A stretch of 64,000 nucleotides of DNA. Source: Paulinella micropora. Its lineage: Eukaryota; Cercozoa; Imbricatea; Euglyphida; Paulinellidae. The stretch is from positions 121,001 to 185,000 of the forward strand of contig WBZZ01000869.1 in assembly GCA_019918135.1 (NCBI GenBank), given 5' to 3'. Positions 39,157 to 48,606 of the stretch are shown piece after piece. The position numbers and the translations under genes are program-made. The notes under the pieces are model-generated. The model was not told the origin of the DNA. It saw nothing but the letters and a program-made list of their open reading frames with translations, and made no database searches. Numbering within the stretch: position 1 is the first letter of the stretch; each line of letters opens with the position of its first letter.

Positions 39157-40703
39157 TTGCCACCCACCAAGGTCGATGCGCGACGGAACGCAGCACAAGC
39201 AGGCGAGAAGCAGAAGCTGTCCAAGAAGACGTTTAACAAGAAGGCAGACAAGACGCCCCGCTTAAGACGCTCACGTGCAGGATCTACCCCAAGACAAAAG
39301 ATAAAGAAGTTAGGCGAGCTTGGCTGCGTAAGGCCTGGCTGCTCTATCGGGCTGTCCATGAAATTTGGAATGCTGCACTGGCTTGGCTGCGCAAAGAGGA
39401 TAAGCGCTTTCCGCACCGCGACGAAGAGGAGAAAGCTACTCGGCCTAGTCGAAAAAGGCCAAGGCATTTGGAAACAGAAGAGAAGCCCGCCAAGAAACAG
39501 AAGAGGGAGACACAGGCGGAGACGCTCAATAGAGCAAGGAAAGCCAACAGTCGACAAGAGCAAAAGGAGCGCAGAGAAAAAAGAAGGGCCGAGTTGGGCG
39601 GCAGAATGCGACGTTTGGGCGACTTTGACCTAGATAGTATTACGCTGCGCCTGCGTTTTGTGAAGGACGGTAGCAGATTCGTACAAAAGCGTGACTGGCT
39701 GTTCCAGGTGCCGTATGACATCCGCGAAGTGGCTATCCGGGACTTGCAAGTGGCGAGGGCCTCCGCCATCTCCAATCTTAGGCAGAAGGGCAAATTGTTC
39801 CACTGGAAGAGGGTAAACTTCCGCAAGTGGGAAGAGCGCAAGTCAACGATTGCGATCTCGCACACAAATTTCGCCCGCCGGCGAGGTTTCTTTGCAGGCT
39901 TTTTGGGTGGTGACTCGATCGCCTCCAGAGATTGGAGAAAGCAAGAGCGCAGGCTTGGAACCCAGAAGCTCGAAATCAAGCACGACGTGCGCCTGAGGGT
40001 CGATCGCCTGGGCAAATGGTACTTACACGTACCGGTAGAGATACAGCAGCGCCAGCGTGCAATGGCGGTGCCCGACTCCAGGCGCGTAGTGAGCATCGAC
40101 CCGGGCGTCCGGAGCTTTCTGACTGTGTACCACGCGGACTCTGGCGCGATCACCGAATTCGGCTGCGGGTCGATTGCGCGCGTGTACCGGCTCCAGAAGC
40201 ATACCGACAAGCTGCTGAGCAAGCTTGAGCTGCTGGCTATGGACACGAACAAGAAGCGCAACCGCTGGCGCCTACGACGCGCTATCATTCGAGTGCGTGC
40301 TAAAATCTATCACAGGGTCGAGGACGTGCACAAGAAAGCCGCCAGGTGGCTGCTTGATAACCACGACTACGTGGTGCTGCCTTGGTTTGGAGCGTCGGGC
40401 ATGGTGAAGGGCAAGACGATCTCACGGCAAACGAAGCGCAAGATGCTGGCCTGGCGCCACGCGGCTTTCCGCAAGCGTTTGCTCGACCTGCAGAGAGAAT
40501 ACGTCGGCAAGTGCAAGGTGCTAGTCTGCAACGAAAACTTTGCCACGCAGGCGTGCACACAATGCGGGGCCTTGTGGCCTGGCATTGGAGCCGCGAGGAC
40601 CTACAGCTGCCAATGGTGCGCCTTGCAGCACGGGCGCGACATGAACGCCAGTCGCAACATCCTCTTACGACTGCTAGCTTTGGGCCAGCAGGACTTGTAC
40701 TAA
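39157..40703 (+). CDS. Fanzor/TnpB-family RNA-guided nuclease, one frameshift
   Basis: TnpB-type RuvC nuclease; characterised relatives use an RNA made from the element end to direct DNA cutting. The C-terminal 480 residues lie in one frame ending TAA at 40701; a lysine-rich N-terminal piece (TKVDARRNAAQAGEK) is in another frame, with the change near 39250 at a C4 run. No ATG is evident for that piece. Visible motifs: RuvC-I VSIDPGVRSFLTVY (Asp codon 40098), LPWFGASGMV where TnpB has its usual Glu but here has Pro (codon 40380), the VCNENFATQACTQCG segment with an alternative Glu (codon 40533), a C4 zinc finger (CTQCG ... CQWC) and RuvC-III GRDMNASRNI (Asp codon 40638). The Pro replacement plus downstream Glu is the rearranged site I recall for eukaryotic/viral Fanzors. 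Confidence 0.88.
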
Positions 40704-40707
40704 ATCT

Positions 40708-40742
40708 AACACAGACCCGAAATTTTTGGGTTTAGTGTTTTG
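40708..40742 (+). ncRNA. Hairpin just after the Fanzor stop, candidate omega-RNA element or terminator
   Basis: Six bases after the stop, AACACAGACCCGAAA pairs imperfectly with TTTGGGTTTAGTGTT. TnpB/Fanzor guide RNAs are usually transcribed from the 3' end of the nuclease gene and flank, so a structured element here is expected. The guide boundary cannot be set from sequence alone. Confidence 0.3.
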
Positions 40743-40839
40743 CCTCGATTGGGGCCTCTGGAGAGTGTGCGTGTTGCATTCCCCCCTCTGTAGGAATCTC
40801 TGAGTTTTCAGAATCAAGATTTCAATCCAATCCGCCTTC

Positions 40840-41217
40840 ACTCCGTCTTCCGTAATTCGGTGAATTTCGCGACACCTGTGAAAAACGCCGCAATTTGTGG
40901 ACACTTTCTTTTGCCGCAAAACGCGGCACGCCATTAAATTTTTTTTGTGAATTCTGCACATTTTTAGCGACAGAAAATTTTTCGGGAGCCGAGGGCGGGC
41001 GGGGAAAAAAATTAAAATGTTAAAAAAAGAATTCCCCGCCCGCCGGCGTCTCCCGAAAAATTCTCTGTCATTAATTTTCCATTGCCGAAATCTCCGAAAA
41101 AAAATAATTCTTTTCACAAGTGTTCATAATTCGGTGAATTTCGCTCCAAGTGCCGCAGGCGCCGCAATTTGTGGCAAAAGGTAATGTCCGTAGATATTTG
41201 GTGAGCGAGCGCCGGGT
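40840..41217. repeat. Palindromic MITE-like repeat, copy 2 (family 1)
   Basis: AATTCGGTGAATTTCGCGAC, TTGCCGCAAAACGCGGCACG, then inverted arms (ATTTTTCGGGAGCCGAGG at 40978 and GCGTCTCCCGAAAAATTCTC at 41046) around GCGGGCGGGG/CCCCGCCCGC, closed by GATATTTGGTGAGCGAGCGC. Same orientation as copy 1, on the other side of the Fanzor gene. Confidence 0.85.
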
Positions 41218-41273
41218 ACACAGGCGCAAAAGCAACAAAAAAAACTGGATTTTAATGATGATCAGTACACAAT

Positions 41274-41492
41274 CTATTCCAACTCTTCGCAGTCCTCACA
41301 GAATCTCTCACCATCCCGGTAGACCCAGTGAGGTTTGACAGTCCCCGTCACACCTTTCTTGAGCAGGTCCATCCAGGAAATAGATCCACTGTCGTAAGTG
41401 TCATGCTTCATGTAGGCAGCTCCTAACAAGTTGAGCATTTGCACCGACACTATTTGCTTCAGCATGGCCTCGATTTCGGCGCGGCTCTGCAC
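41274..41492 (-). pseudogene. C-terminal fragment of an F-box-like gene (copy D)
   Basis: The last 70 or so residues of the copy A type (VSVQMLNLLGAAYMKHDTYD to FCEDCEELE), nearly the same as the end of the gene at 43494. Similarity extends downstream through the shared repeat end but breaks abruptly at 41492, where methyltransferase sequence begins. It is truncated at its 5' side and cannot encode an F-box. Confidence 0.8.
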
Positions 41493-42478
41493 CACAGGAA
41501 GTCAAAGGTCAGCCAATGTCCGGCCGTGGGCTCGTGCACGAGGTTGTAGAACGCGACCCTGTCTAGCGAACCCAGCCCGAAACCGACAGCTCGTAGCCGG
41601 CCCGGGTTAGCCAGTCGTAGACCACCAGCGCGTCGTGCTTGAAGCGGACCGGGTCGCACGTGTCCCACGGCTGGCCCTCGCGGCGGCACCACATGGCTCG
41701 GTTGTACTCGACCACAGCGTAAATCACGCGCCGGGCCTCAAATACGGTGCGCAGGCCCGACAAGACCTCGAACTCGCAGCCCTCCGTGTCAATCTTGAGT
41801 ACCAGGCTGGTGTTAGCGGGCACCAAACTCGCGGCGTGTACCAGGTCGATGTCGGTAGTCGAGTTGTCGACGCCGGCAAAATAGTTGATGGCGGCGTCCT
41901 CCTGGCCCATCGCGTACGGCCAGGTCCCGAAGCAGCCGTTGCGCACGCGCACGCGCGCGTGCTGCGGTCTGCTGTAGTTGCCTGCCAGCACGTTGTGCAC
42001 GCTAATCCTAGACAGCTCGCTCGCGGCCGCCGGCCTTGAGGAAGGCAACGCAGTGGGACTGCGGTTCCACGGCTATGACAGGAACCCCTAACGAGGCGGC
42101 CAAGAGCGTGTAGAAGCCCGCGTTGGCGCCGATATCCATAAAGACCTGGTCGTGCGTCCGGGCACAAGGGCGATTGTCTGCCTTGCACTGCAACACCTCG
42201 GTTAGCAGCTGTCCGATGTGCGGTTCGCTGGTTTGCAGAAAGCGCAGCATGGGGTCTACCACGCCTTTGGCTATCAGGTCCTGGTCCTCGGCCATGAAAA
42301 AGCCCCGCGAAGACCCGGGCACTTTCACCTTCACTAAACGGACGCTCTCCCCGGTGCGGAAGTAGCGCAGCGCTTGTTGCCTGGCGCCCGCAATCGCTAT
42401 TAGGACCAGCAGGACAGCCGCCATAAGGACCCGCAGAAATGTGGGCGCGCTCCCGGCCGAAATGTTCCGCTTGCTCAC
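41459..42478 (-). CDS. FkbM-family methyltransferase-like protein with N-terminal membrane anchor, frameshifted and 3'-truncated
   Basis: SAM-dependent methyltransferase fold. The N-terminus has a hydrophobic segment (FLRVLMAAVLLVLIAIAGA) suggesting a signal anchor. DQVFMDIGANAGFYTLLAA is the glycine-rich SAM-binding motif and VIAVEPQSHCVAFL the following acidic strand. A frame change near 42030 leads to SLVLKIDTEGCEFEVLSGL, the FkbM hallmark. A second change near 41570 gives GSLDRVAFYNLVHEPTAG, after which the sequence runs into the truncated F-box fragment at 41492. The start is GTG at 42478, directly against hairpin-repeat DNA, so the 5' end may also be lost. FkbM enzymes methylate sugars in glycans; role here is inferred and the gene may be dead. 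Confidence 0.7.
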
Positions 42479-42499
42479 AAATCACCAAATGCGGTTTTA

Positions 42500-43432
42500 T
42501 TCCAAAAAGATCTTGTCCGAATGCAGTGAACTTCGCGCCTGCCGCATTTTGTGGACACCTTCTTTTGCCGCAAAATGCGGCACGCCATTAAATTTTTTTT
42601 TTTTTTTTGTAAATTTGGCACATTTTTAGCGACAGAAAAATCTTCGGGAGCCGAGGGCGGGCGGGGAAAAAAAATTAAAATGTAACAAAAAAATCCCCCG
42701 CCCGCCGGCGTCTCCCGAAAAATTCTCTGTCGCTAAAAATGTGCCGAAATGTCCTTTGCAAAAAAATAATTTTTTTCACAAGTGTTCGTAATTCGGTGAA
42801 TTTTGCGACACTTCTGAAAAACGCCGCAATTTGTGGACAATTTCTTTTGCCGCAAAATGCGGCACGCCATTATTTTTTTTTTGTGATTTCGGCAACAACT
42901 GTTTAGCTACAGAAAAATTTTCGGGAGCCGAGGGCGGGCGGGGAAAAAAAACTAAAACGTAACAAAAAATTCCCCGCCCGCCGGCGTCTCCCGAAAAATT
43001 TTCTTGAGCTACCTTCCAATTGCCGAAATGTCCTTTGCACACAAAAAAAAATCTTAAAGGTTTCATAATTCGGTAAATTTCGCGACACCTGTGAAAAACG
43101 CCGCAATTTGTGGACACTTTCTTTTGCCGCAAAATGCGGCACGCCATTAAAATTTTTTGTGAAGGACATTTCGGCAATGACTGTTTAGCTACAGAAAAAT
43201 TTTCGGGAGCCGAGGGCGGGCGGGGAAAAAAAACTAAAATGTAACAAAAAATTCCCCGCCCGCTGGCGTCTCCCTAAAAATTCTCTGTCGCTAAAAATGT
43301 GCAGAAATGTCCGAAAAAAATTAATTTTTTTCACAAGTGTTCATAATTCGGTGAATTTCGCGCCAAGTGCCCAGGCGCCGCGATTTGTGGCAAAAGGTAA
43401 TGTCCGTAGATATTTGGTGAGCGAGCGCCGGG
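42500..43432. repeat. Palindromic MITE-like repeats, copies 3-5 in tandem (family 1)
   Basis: Three successive hairpins with arms at about 42640-42740, 42905-43015 and 43190-43290, each built of TTTCGGGAGCCGAGGGCGGG and CCCGCCGGCGTCTCCCGAAA, separated by TTGCCGCAAAATGCGGCACG and AATTCGGTGAATTTCGCGAC. The last copy ends with GATATTTGGTGAGCGAGCGC and runs directly into the F-box 3' flank. Tandem period about 280 bp. Confidence 0.88.
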
Positions 43433-43493
43433 TACACAGGCGCAAAAGCAACAAAAAAAAACTGGATTTTAATGATAATGATCAGCACACAAT

Positions 43494-44249
43494 CTATTCC
43501 AACTCTTCGCAGTCCTCACAGAATCTCTCGCCATCCCGATAGACCCAGTGAGGGGTGACAGGCCCCGTCACACCTTTCTCAAGCAGGTCCATCCAGGAAA
43601 TAGACCCACTTTCGCAAGTGTCATGCTTCATGTAGGCAGCTCCTAACAAGTTGAGCATTTGCACCGACACTATTTGCTTCAGCATGGCCTCGATTTCGGC
43701 GCGGCTCTGCACGCAGAATAGCTCGCCTTTCAGGCGTAGCCACGCAGAAATATTCAAGCTGCCACATTTCTCGCATTCACTGTTGACGTCGTTGCTCCGC
43801 AGGCCGAGTCGGATCTTGGTTTTTCCAGTTGAGAGGCTGTGGTGCCAGTAGAATTCTAAAGACGTCGCAATGCGTTCGGCATAGCCGAAGCGTTTGCCTG
43901 CGTGGAGGTTCAGGCAGTCAGCCAGACCATAATCAACCTCATTTTCGTAATACTGGTTGCGGGTAGCGCCGTGGAGGCTGAATTTGGTGTAACCTCCCTT
44001 GAGGGCGATCTCTTCGATTGCGTCGGCCACCGGCAAGCGCACGCTGGCAAGGTGTTCTTCCTGCGCTTCGGTCGCCAACGGGAGGAGACGTTTGCGGAGG
44101 CTGCGACAGGTCGTGCCCAGCACGGCCACGGACGGCGGAGACCACGGGGACAGGTGTCGCAGCAGTTCCTCTGGCAGTGCGATCAAGTGCGCCACGAACG
44201 GACCATTATGTCCGAGCTTGGGCTTTTTCTTCACGGGAACAGCTCTCAT
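43494..44249 (-). CDS. F-box-like protein, copy E (251 aa)
   Basis: ATG 44249 to TAG at 43494, intact. Nearly the same as copy A along its whole length (MRAVPVKKKPKLG; LPEELLRHLSPWSPPSVAVL; CEKCGSLNISAW; FCEDCEELE). The similarity continues about 100 bp upstream of the ATG (44250-44345 against 15470-15565), including TTAGGTTGGACGAGGGACAA, and ends where the CA array of island 4 begins. A recent segmental duplicate in inverse orientation. Expected to bind the SKP1-like protein through its F-box. Confidence 0.72.
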   Translation of the reverse strand: MRAVPVKKKPKLGHNGPFVAHLIALPEELLRHLSPWSPPSVAVLGTTCRSLRKRLLPLATEAQEEHLASVRLPVADAIEEIALKGGYTKFSLHGATRNQYYENEVDYGLADCLNLHAGKRFGYAERIATSLEFYWHHSLSTGKTKIRLGLRSNDVNSECEKCGSLNISAWLRLKGELFCVQSRAEIEAMLKQIVSVQMLNLLGAAYMKHDTCESGSISWMDLLEKGVTGPVTPHWVYRDGERFCEDCEELE

Positions 44250-44339
44250 GGGCTAGCTAGTGTTCAAACACCGGAACAAACAAACAAAAAGAAAACGGGA
44301 TACAGTGACGGGAAGAAGATTTAGGTTGGACGAGGGACA

Positions 44340-45860
44340 ATGTTTTTTACACACAGAAACGACACACACAAATACACAGAAACGATGCACACGCATAGAA
44401 CGATACACACAATTGCACAGAATGATACACACACACGAATAAACAGAACGACACATACACGAATACACAGAACATACAAACACAAACACACACACAAATA
44501 CACAGAACACACAAACACACAGAACGACAACAAACACACACACAAACACACACACACACAAACACACACACACACGAATACACACACAAACACACACAAA
44601 AATACACAGAACGACAACAAACACAAACACGAATACACAGAACACACAAACACAAACACGCACAAAAATACACAGAACGACAACAAACACACACACACAA
44701 ATACACAGAACACACAAACACACACGAATACACAGAACACACAAACACACACACACACGAATACACAGAACATACAAACACAAACACACACACACGAATA
44801 CACAGAACACACAAACACAAACACGCACAAAAATACACACAATTGCACAGAATGATACACACAAAAACGACACACACGAATACACAGAACACACAAACAC
44901 ACACACACACACGAATACACAGAACATACAAGCACACACACACACGAATACACAGAACATACAAACACAAACACACACAAAAATACACAGAACGACAACA
45001 AACACACACACGAATACACGGAACACACAAACACAAACACGCACAAAAATACACACAATTGCACAGAATGATACACACAAAAACGACACACAAAAACGAC
45101 ACACACGAATACACAGAACACACAAACACACACAAACACGAATACACAGAACATACAAACACAAACACACACAAAAATACACAGAACGACAACAAACACA
45201 CACACACGAATACACAGAACATACAAACACAAACACGCACAAAAATACACACAACTGCACAGAATGATACACACAAAAACGACACACACGAATACACAGA
45301 ACACACACAAATACACACACAAACACACACAAAAATACACAGAACGACAACAAACACACACACACGAATACACCGAACATACAAACACAAACACGCACAA
45401 AAATACACACAATTGCACAGAATGATACACACAAAAACGACACACACGAATACACAGAACACACACAAATACACACACAAACACGCACAAAAATACACAG
45501 AACGACAACAAACACACACACACGAATACAAAGAACATACAAACACAAACACGCACAAAAATACACACAATTGCACAGAATGATACACACAAAAACGACA
45601 CACACGAATACACAGAACACACACAAATACACACACAAACACACACACAAATACACAGAACACACAAACACACACAAATACACAGAACGACACACACATG
45701 CAAATACACAGAACGACACACACACACGCACAGAACGACACACACACAGAACGACACACACACGCACAGAACGACATACACACGCACAGAACGACACACA
45801 CACACAAATACACAGAACGACACGTGCGAACATACAAACACACACACACACATAGTCGCT
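44340..45860. repeat. CA-rich minisatellite, left arm of island 4 (longest array)
   Basis: About 1.5 kb with higher-order units containing CACGAATACACAGAACACAC and AATTGCACAGAATGATACAC. The five-hundred-residue cysteine/valine frames on the minus strand are repeat artefacts. Confidence 0.92.
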
Positions 45861-45879
45861 TTCTGTTTTTGTGGTGTAA

Positions 45880-46005
45880 CAAAAACCCGCGCATTATGTC
45901 GGCCCTCCCCCCCCGCCCCACGCAGCCCATTTGGGGATTCACAATGTTGAGCCATGGGGATCCACAATGTTGAGCCCATTGGGGATGCTCAATGGGTTTT
46001 GGCAT
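45880..46005. repeat. CATTG/CAATG core of island 4
   Basis: Contains AACCCGCGCATTATGTCGG (matching island 2 in reverse complement), poly-C, then CACAATGTTGAGCCCATTGG and GATGCTCAATGGG words. Shorter than the other cores. Confidence 0.75.
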
Positions 46006-46019
46006 GGCCCCCCCCTACC

Positions 46020-46350
46020 CTGTGCGTGTGTGTGATTTTTGGTGTGAATGTGGATTTGTGTGTGTGTGCGTATCGTCGTGAACTGTCGTGTGTGTGAATT
46101 TTGGTGTGATGTTGTGTGTGAAATTTTGCATGTGTGATTTTTGTCGTACATGTTTGTGCGTGTGTGTATCGTCGTGTATCGTCGTGTATCGTCGTGTGTG
46201 TGTGTGATTTTGTCGTACATGTTTGTGCGTATGTGTATCGTCGTGTGTGTGTGTGTGATTTTTGTCGTACATGTGTGTGTATCGTTGTGTGTGATTTTGT
46301 CGTACATGTGTGTGTATCGTCGCATGAGATTTGTATGTGTGTGTGTGAAA
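46020..46350. repeat. TG-rich minisatellite, right arm of island 4
   Basis: TG array with the unit GATTTTTGTCGTACATGTTT and GTGTATCGTCGT; the latter also occurs in island 2's TG arm. Confidence 0.9.
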
Positions 46351-46783
46351 GGTTGTGTTTGTCTATGAGAACGTTGTCTGTGTATAAATGTGGGCAAGGT
46401 CTGTTTCTTTCGTGCGTGTGATTTTTTCTCTCTCATCATCTGCTTTTTTTTTGGGCACTCTGCGTCATTCTAGTAATGTCAGCAGTCCTTCGCCCAGCCT
46501 TGTCTTGAAATGTATTTCCATGCAAGCCCGGCGTTTAGAAATTTAGATTAGAGAGAGAGAGAGAAAGAGAACCTGTCCTGCTTTTTTTTTCTTTTGGCCT
46601 TGATCTGAAATTGTTACTCCTCCTTCGTTGCTACCAATGAGACCACAACACACGCCAACGACATTCTCTTTTTAATTTTTGTTGCAACAAAAAAAACTAA
46701 GAAACCGACCTCCTCCTCCCCCCGCTCCCCCCCCCCCCCCCCCCGCCATTGTCCTTTCCTTTTCCCAGACAGAAAATGCCGTC
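46351..46783. other. Intergenic stretch
   Basis: GA run at 46545-46570 and poly-C at 46725-46744. No gene seen. Confidence 0.4.
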
Positions 46784-47700
46784 TCAGGGACATTCTTGTG
46801 GCAGCCCTTGCGGGAAATGTCCTGTGCTCAAGGCACTATTCTGCGCAAAATAGCGACAGCTGACAGAAGTACCAAAACGCCAGGCACTGAGGTCCTGGTC
46901 GAACTGGGTTGCGTCCATAAACATGCCGTTTGCGCGAGTAATAGCGCCGGTCCACCAAGTAGACAGCGGTTGGTTAAAGGCGGCGGCGAACGCGAACATG
47001 GCGGTCGTATCCCGGCAGGTTTGTCGTGCGCCACGGCAACGGATGGTTGAACGCGGCCGCCCTCACGAAAGCCCCGCCCGCATCCTGCACGCGGCTTACG
47101 TCCCAGCCAGCCAGGTCCTCATCGAAGGCCGAGGCCATGGAAAAAGCCCCTTGCAACGTAATTACGTTGGACGTGTCCCAGGAGCCCAAACCGCCCGAGC
47201 TGAAAACTTTGGCCATGGCAAAACTCTGTTCCAGCGACGTGATCTTGTCTGTGTGCAAGGGTGCGTCGGACGGCAATTTCTGCAGCCTGCTGCAGTTGTA
47301 GAAGTGCCAGCCGCTCGAGGGGTGCAGTATTACCTGACCCCAACTCACGATTTCAACAAGCGAATCGCGCGTTGTCTGATCCGCGTCCTGCATGGTCCAG
47401 CCCGCCAGCGCTAGGGTCGTGGTGACCCGCACCAAACCACTGGTTGCATAAGCATGCCGGCACGGGAGTGAAGGTGTTGGGCAGCTCTCGTCGGGCCCGC
47501 CGTCACCCCTGTTCACGACCCCCTGAGATGACGGCACAACAATGGCGGGCAGTGTTAGGACCTGCCCCCGCTCGACCGACCACCGGGACACAAAGAGCTC
47601 GCGTGCGCTCTGCCGCTCTAGCAAGAGCTTGACCTCGGCCGACCCCAGTGTAGCCTTGTGCCGCACAGTGCAGGGTCGCCAGCACGGCTGACAGTAGCAT
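46784..47700 (-). CDS. DUF285/BspA-type repeat protein with signal peptide, frameshifted
   Basis: ATG 47700 (MLLSAVLATLHCAA), a short hydrophobic signal peptide; the frame changes at about 47660, again near 46990. The chain holds degenerate DUF285 repeats of about 25 residues: LGSWDTSNVITLQGAFSMAS, FDEDLAGWDVSRVQDAGGAF, FNQPLSTWWTG and FDQDLSAWRFGTS. These repeats (Asp-Leu-Ser-x-Trp with a following MF/AF) are known from secreted and surface proteins of Mycoplasma, protists and their viruses. It ends at 46784. Expected to be extracellular or on a particle surface; binding partner unknown. The shifts may be indels, because repeat homology continues across them. Confidence 0.72.
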
Positions 47701-47829
47701 TTTGTTTTCTTCCTTTCTTTGGTATGGGCCTTTCTTTTTTTTTTTTTTTTTTTTTTGTTCTTTCACTTATCCAGTCCGCTCCCGCGGGCTCCGGATTGAG
47801 GCCACTTTTCTTTCCGGGGTGCAAGAGGG
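47690..47829. promoter_or_regulatory. Divergent gap between the DUF285 and repeat-protein genes
   Basis: About 130 bp between opposite-strand genes with a T21-type run at about 47736-47757. A shared promoter is expected by position only. Confidence 0.2.
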
Positions 47830-48606
47830 AGGAGGGGGGAGGGGCCTGGCTACGGCGTGGTGGGGAGCAAGGGGCGGCTGCGGCCTGCCCAGAAGCCCGA
47901 TGACTGGCGCTGTGCGGATTGGGACAACCCGGACGCGTCGTCGCACCAGTTAACGACGGCGAGGCAGCCTCATCATCGGTGGGGCGGCTCCGCTCCCGTG
48001 CGGTCTTGGTCGTCTTCTTTTGCTGCTACTGCTGCCTCTGCTGCTGCTGCTTCTTCTTCTTCTTCTTCTTCTTCTGGCTCCTGGAACCCGCCCGCCCAGG
48101 CCGCCGGGGGCTGGGCCCCGACAGCAGCGGCAGCCCCCAGGCCGCCAGCGGCTGGGTGACGGCCGCGCAGCCCTCACCAGCAGCGGCAGCCCCACAGGCC
48201 GCCAGCGGCTGGGTGACGGCCGCGCAGCCCTCACCAGCAGCCCCACAGGCCGCCGGTGGCTGGACCCCGGCAGGAGCGGCGGCCCCACAGGCCGCCAGCG
48301 GCTGGGTGACGGCCGAGCAGCCCTCACCAGCAGCCCCACAGGCCGCCGGTGGCTGGGGCCCGCACAGTCAATCCGACGGCGTGTCCGCACAGTCAAGCGC
48401 ACATGACCAGAGCACCAGATCGTGTCGCTCGTGATGACTTGCCGGCCAATGACAGGAACGCTTCAGAACACGACGATATTCTGCCACCACTAGATTCACC
48501 CGTTTTGTTATACAACGAGAGTCAGGGGTTTGAGGGCGCGGAATCTTCCGAGGAAAATCTGGCCATGGACAATCAACACAATGATTTTTATAATAACTTT
48601 TCTTAA
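47830..48606 (+). CDS. Ala/Pro/Trp-repeat protein, frameshifted
   Basis: The protein-like path starts near KPDDWRCADWDNPDASS (47890), passes a polyserine run and GSWNPPAQAAGGW, then after a shift near 48130 continues with five or so copies of a PQAA(S/G)GW repeat (48130-48360), and after a second shift near 48400 ends in an acidic tail (DDILPPLDSPVLLYNESQG, ending FYNNFS) at 48604-48606. No start ATG is obvious, so a first exon or more indels are likely. The repeat resembles tryptophan-glycine low-complexity linkers; function unknown. Confidence 0.45.
48090..48365 (+). repeat. Tandem GC-rich repeat within the Ala/Pro/Trp gene
   Basis: Units built of CCACAGGCCGCCAGCGGCTG plus GGTGACGGCCGCGCAGCCCT, alternating long and short forms, about five copies. 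Confidence 0.85.

Noticed and set aside
38867-39196. Minus-strand 109-aa frame upstream of the Fanzor gene
   Set aside because: Plausible composition, but plus-strand frames are equally plausible and lie in the direction of the Fanzor gene; no motif supports it.
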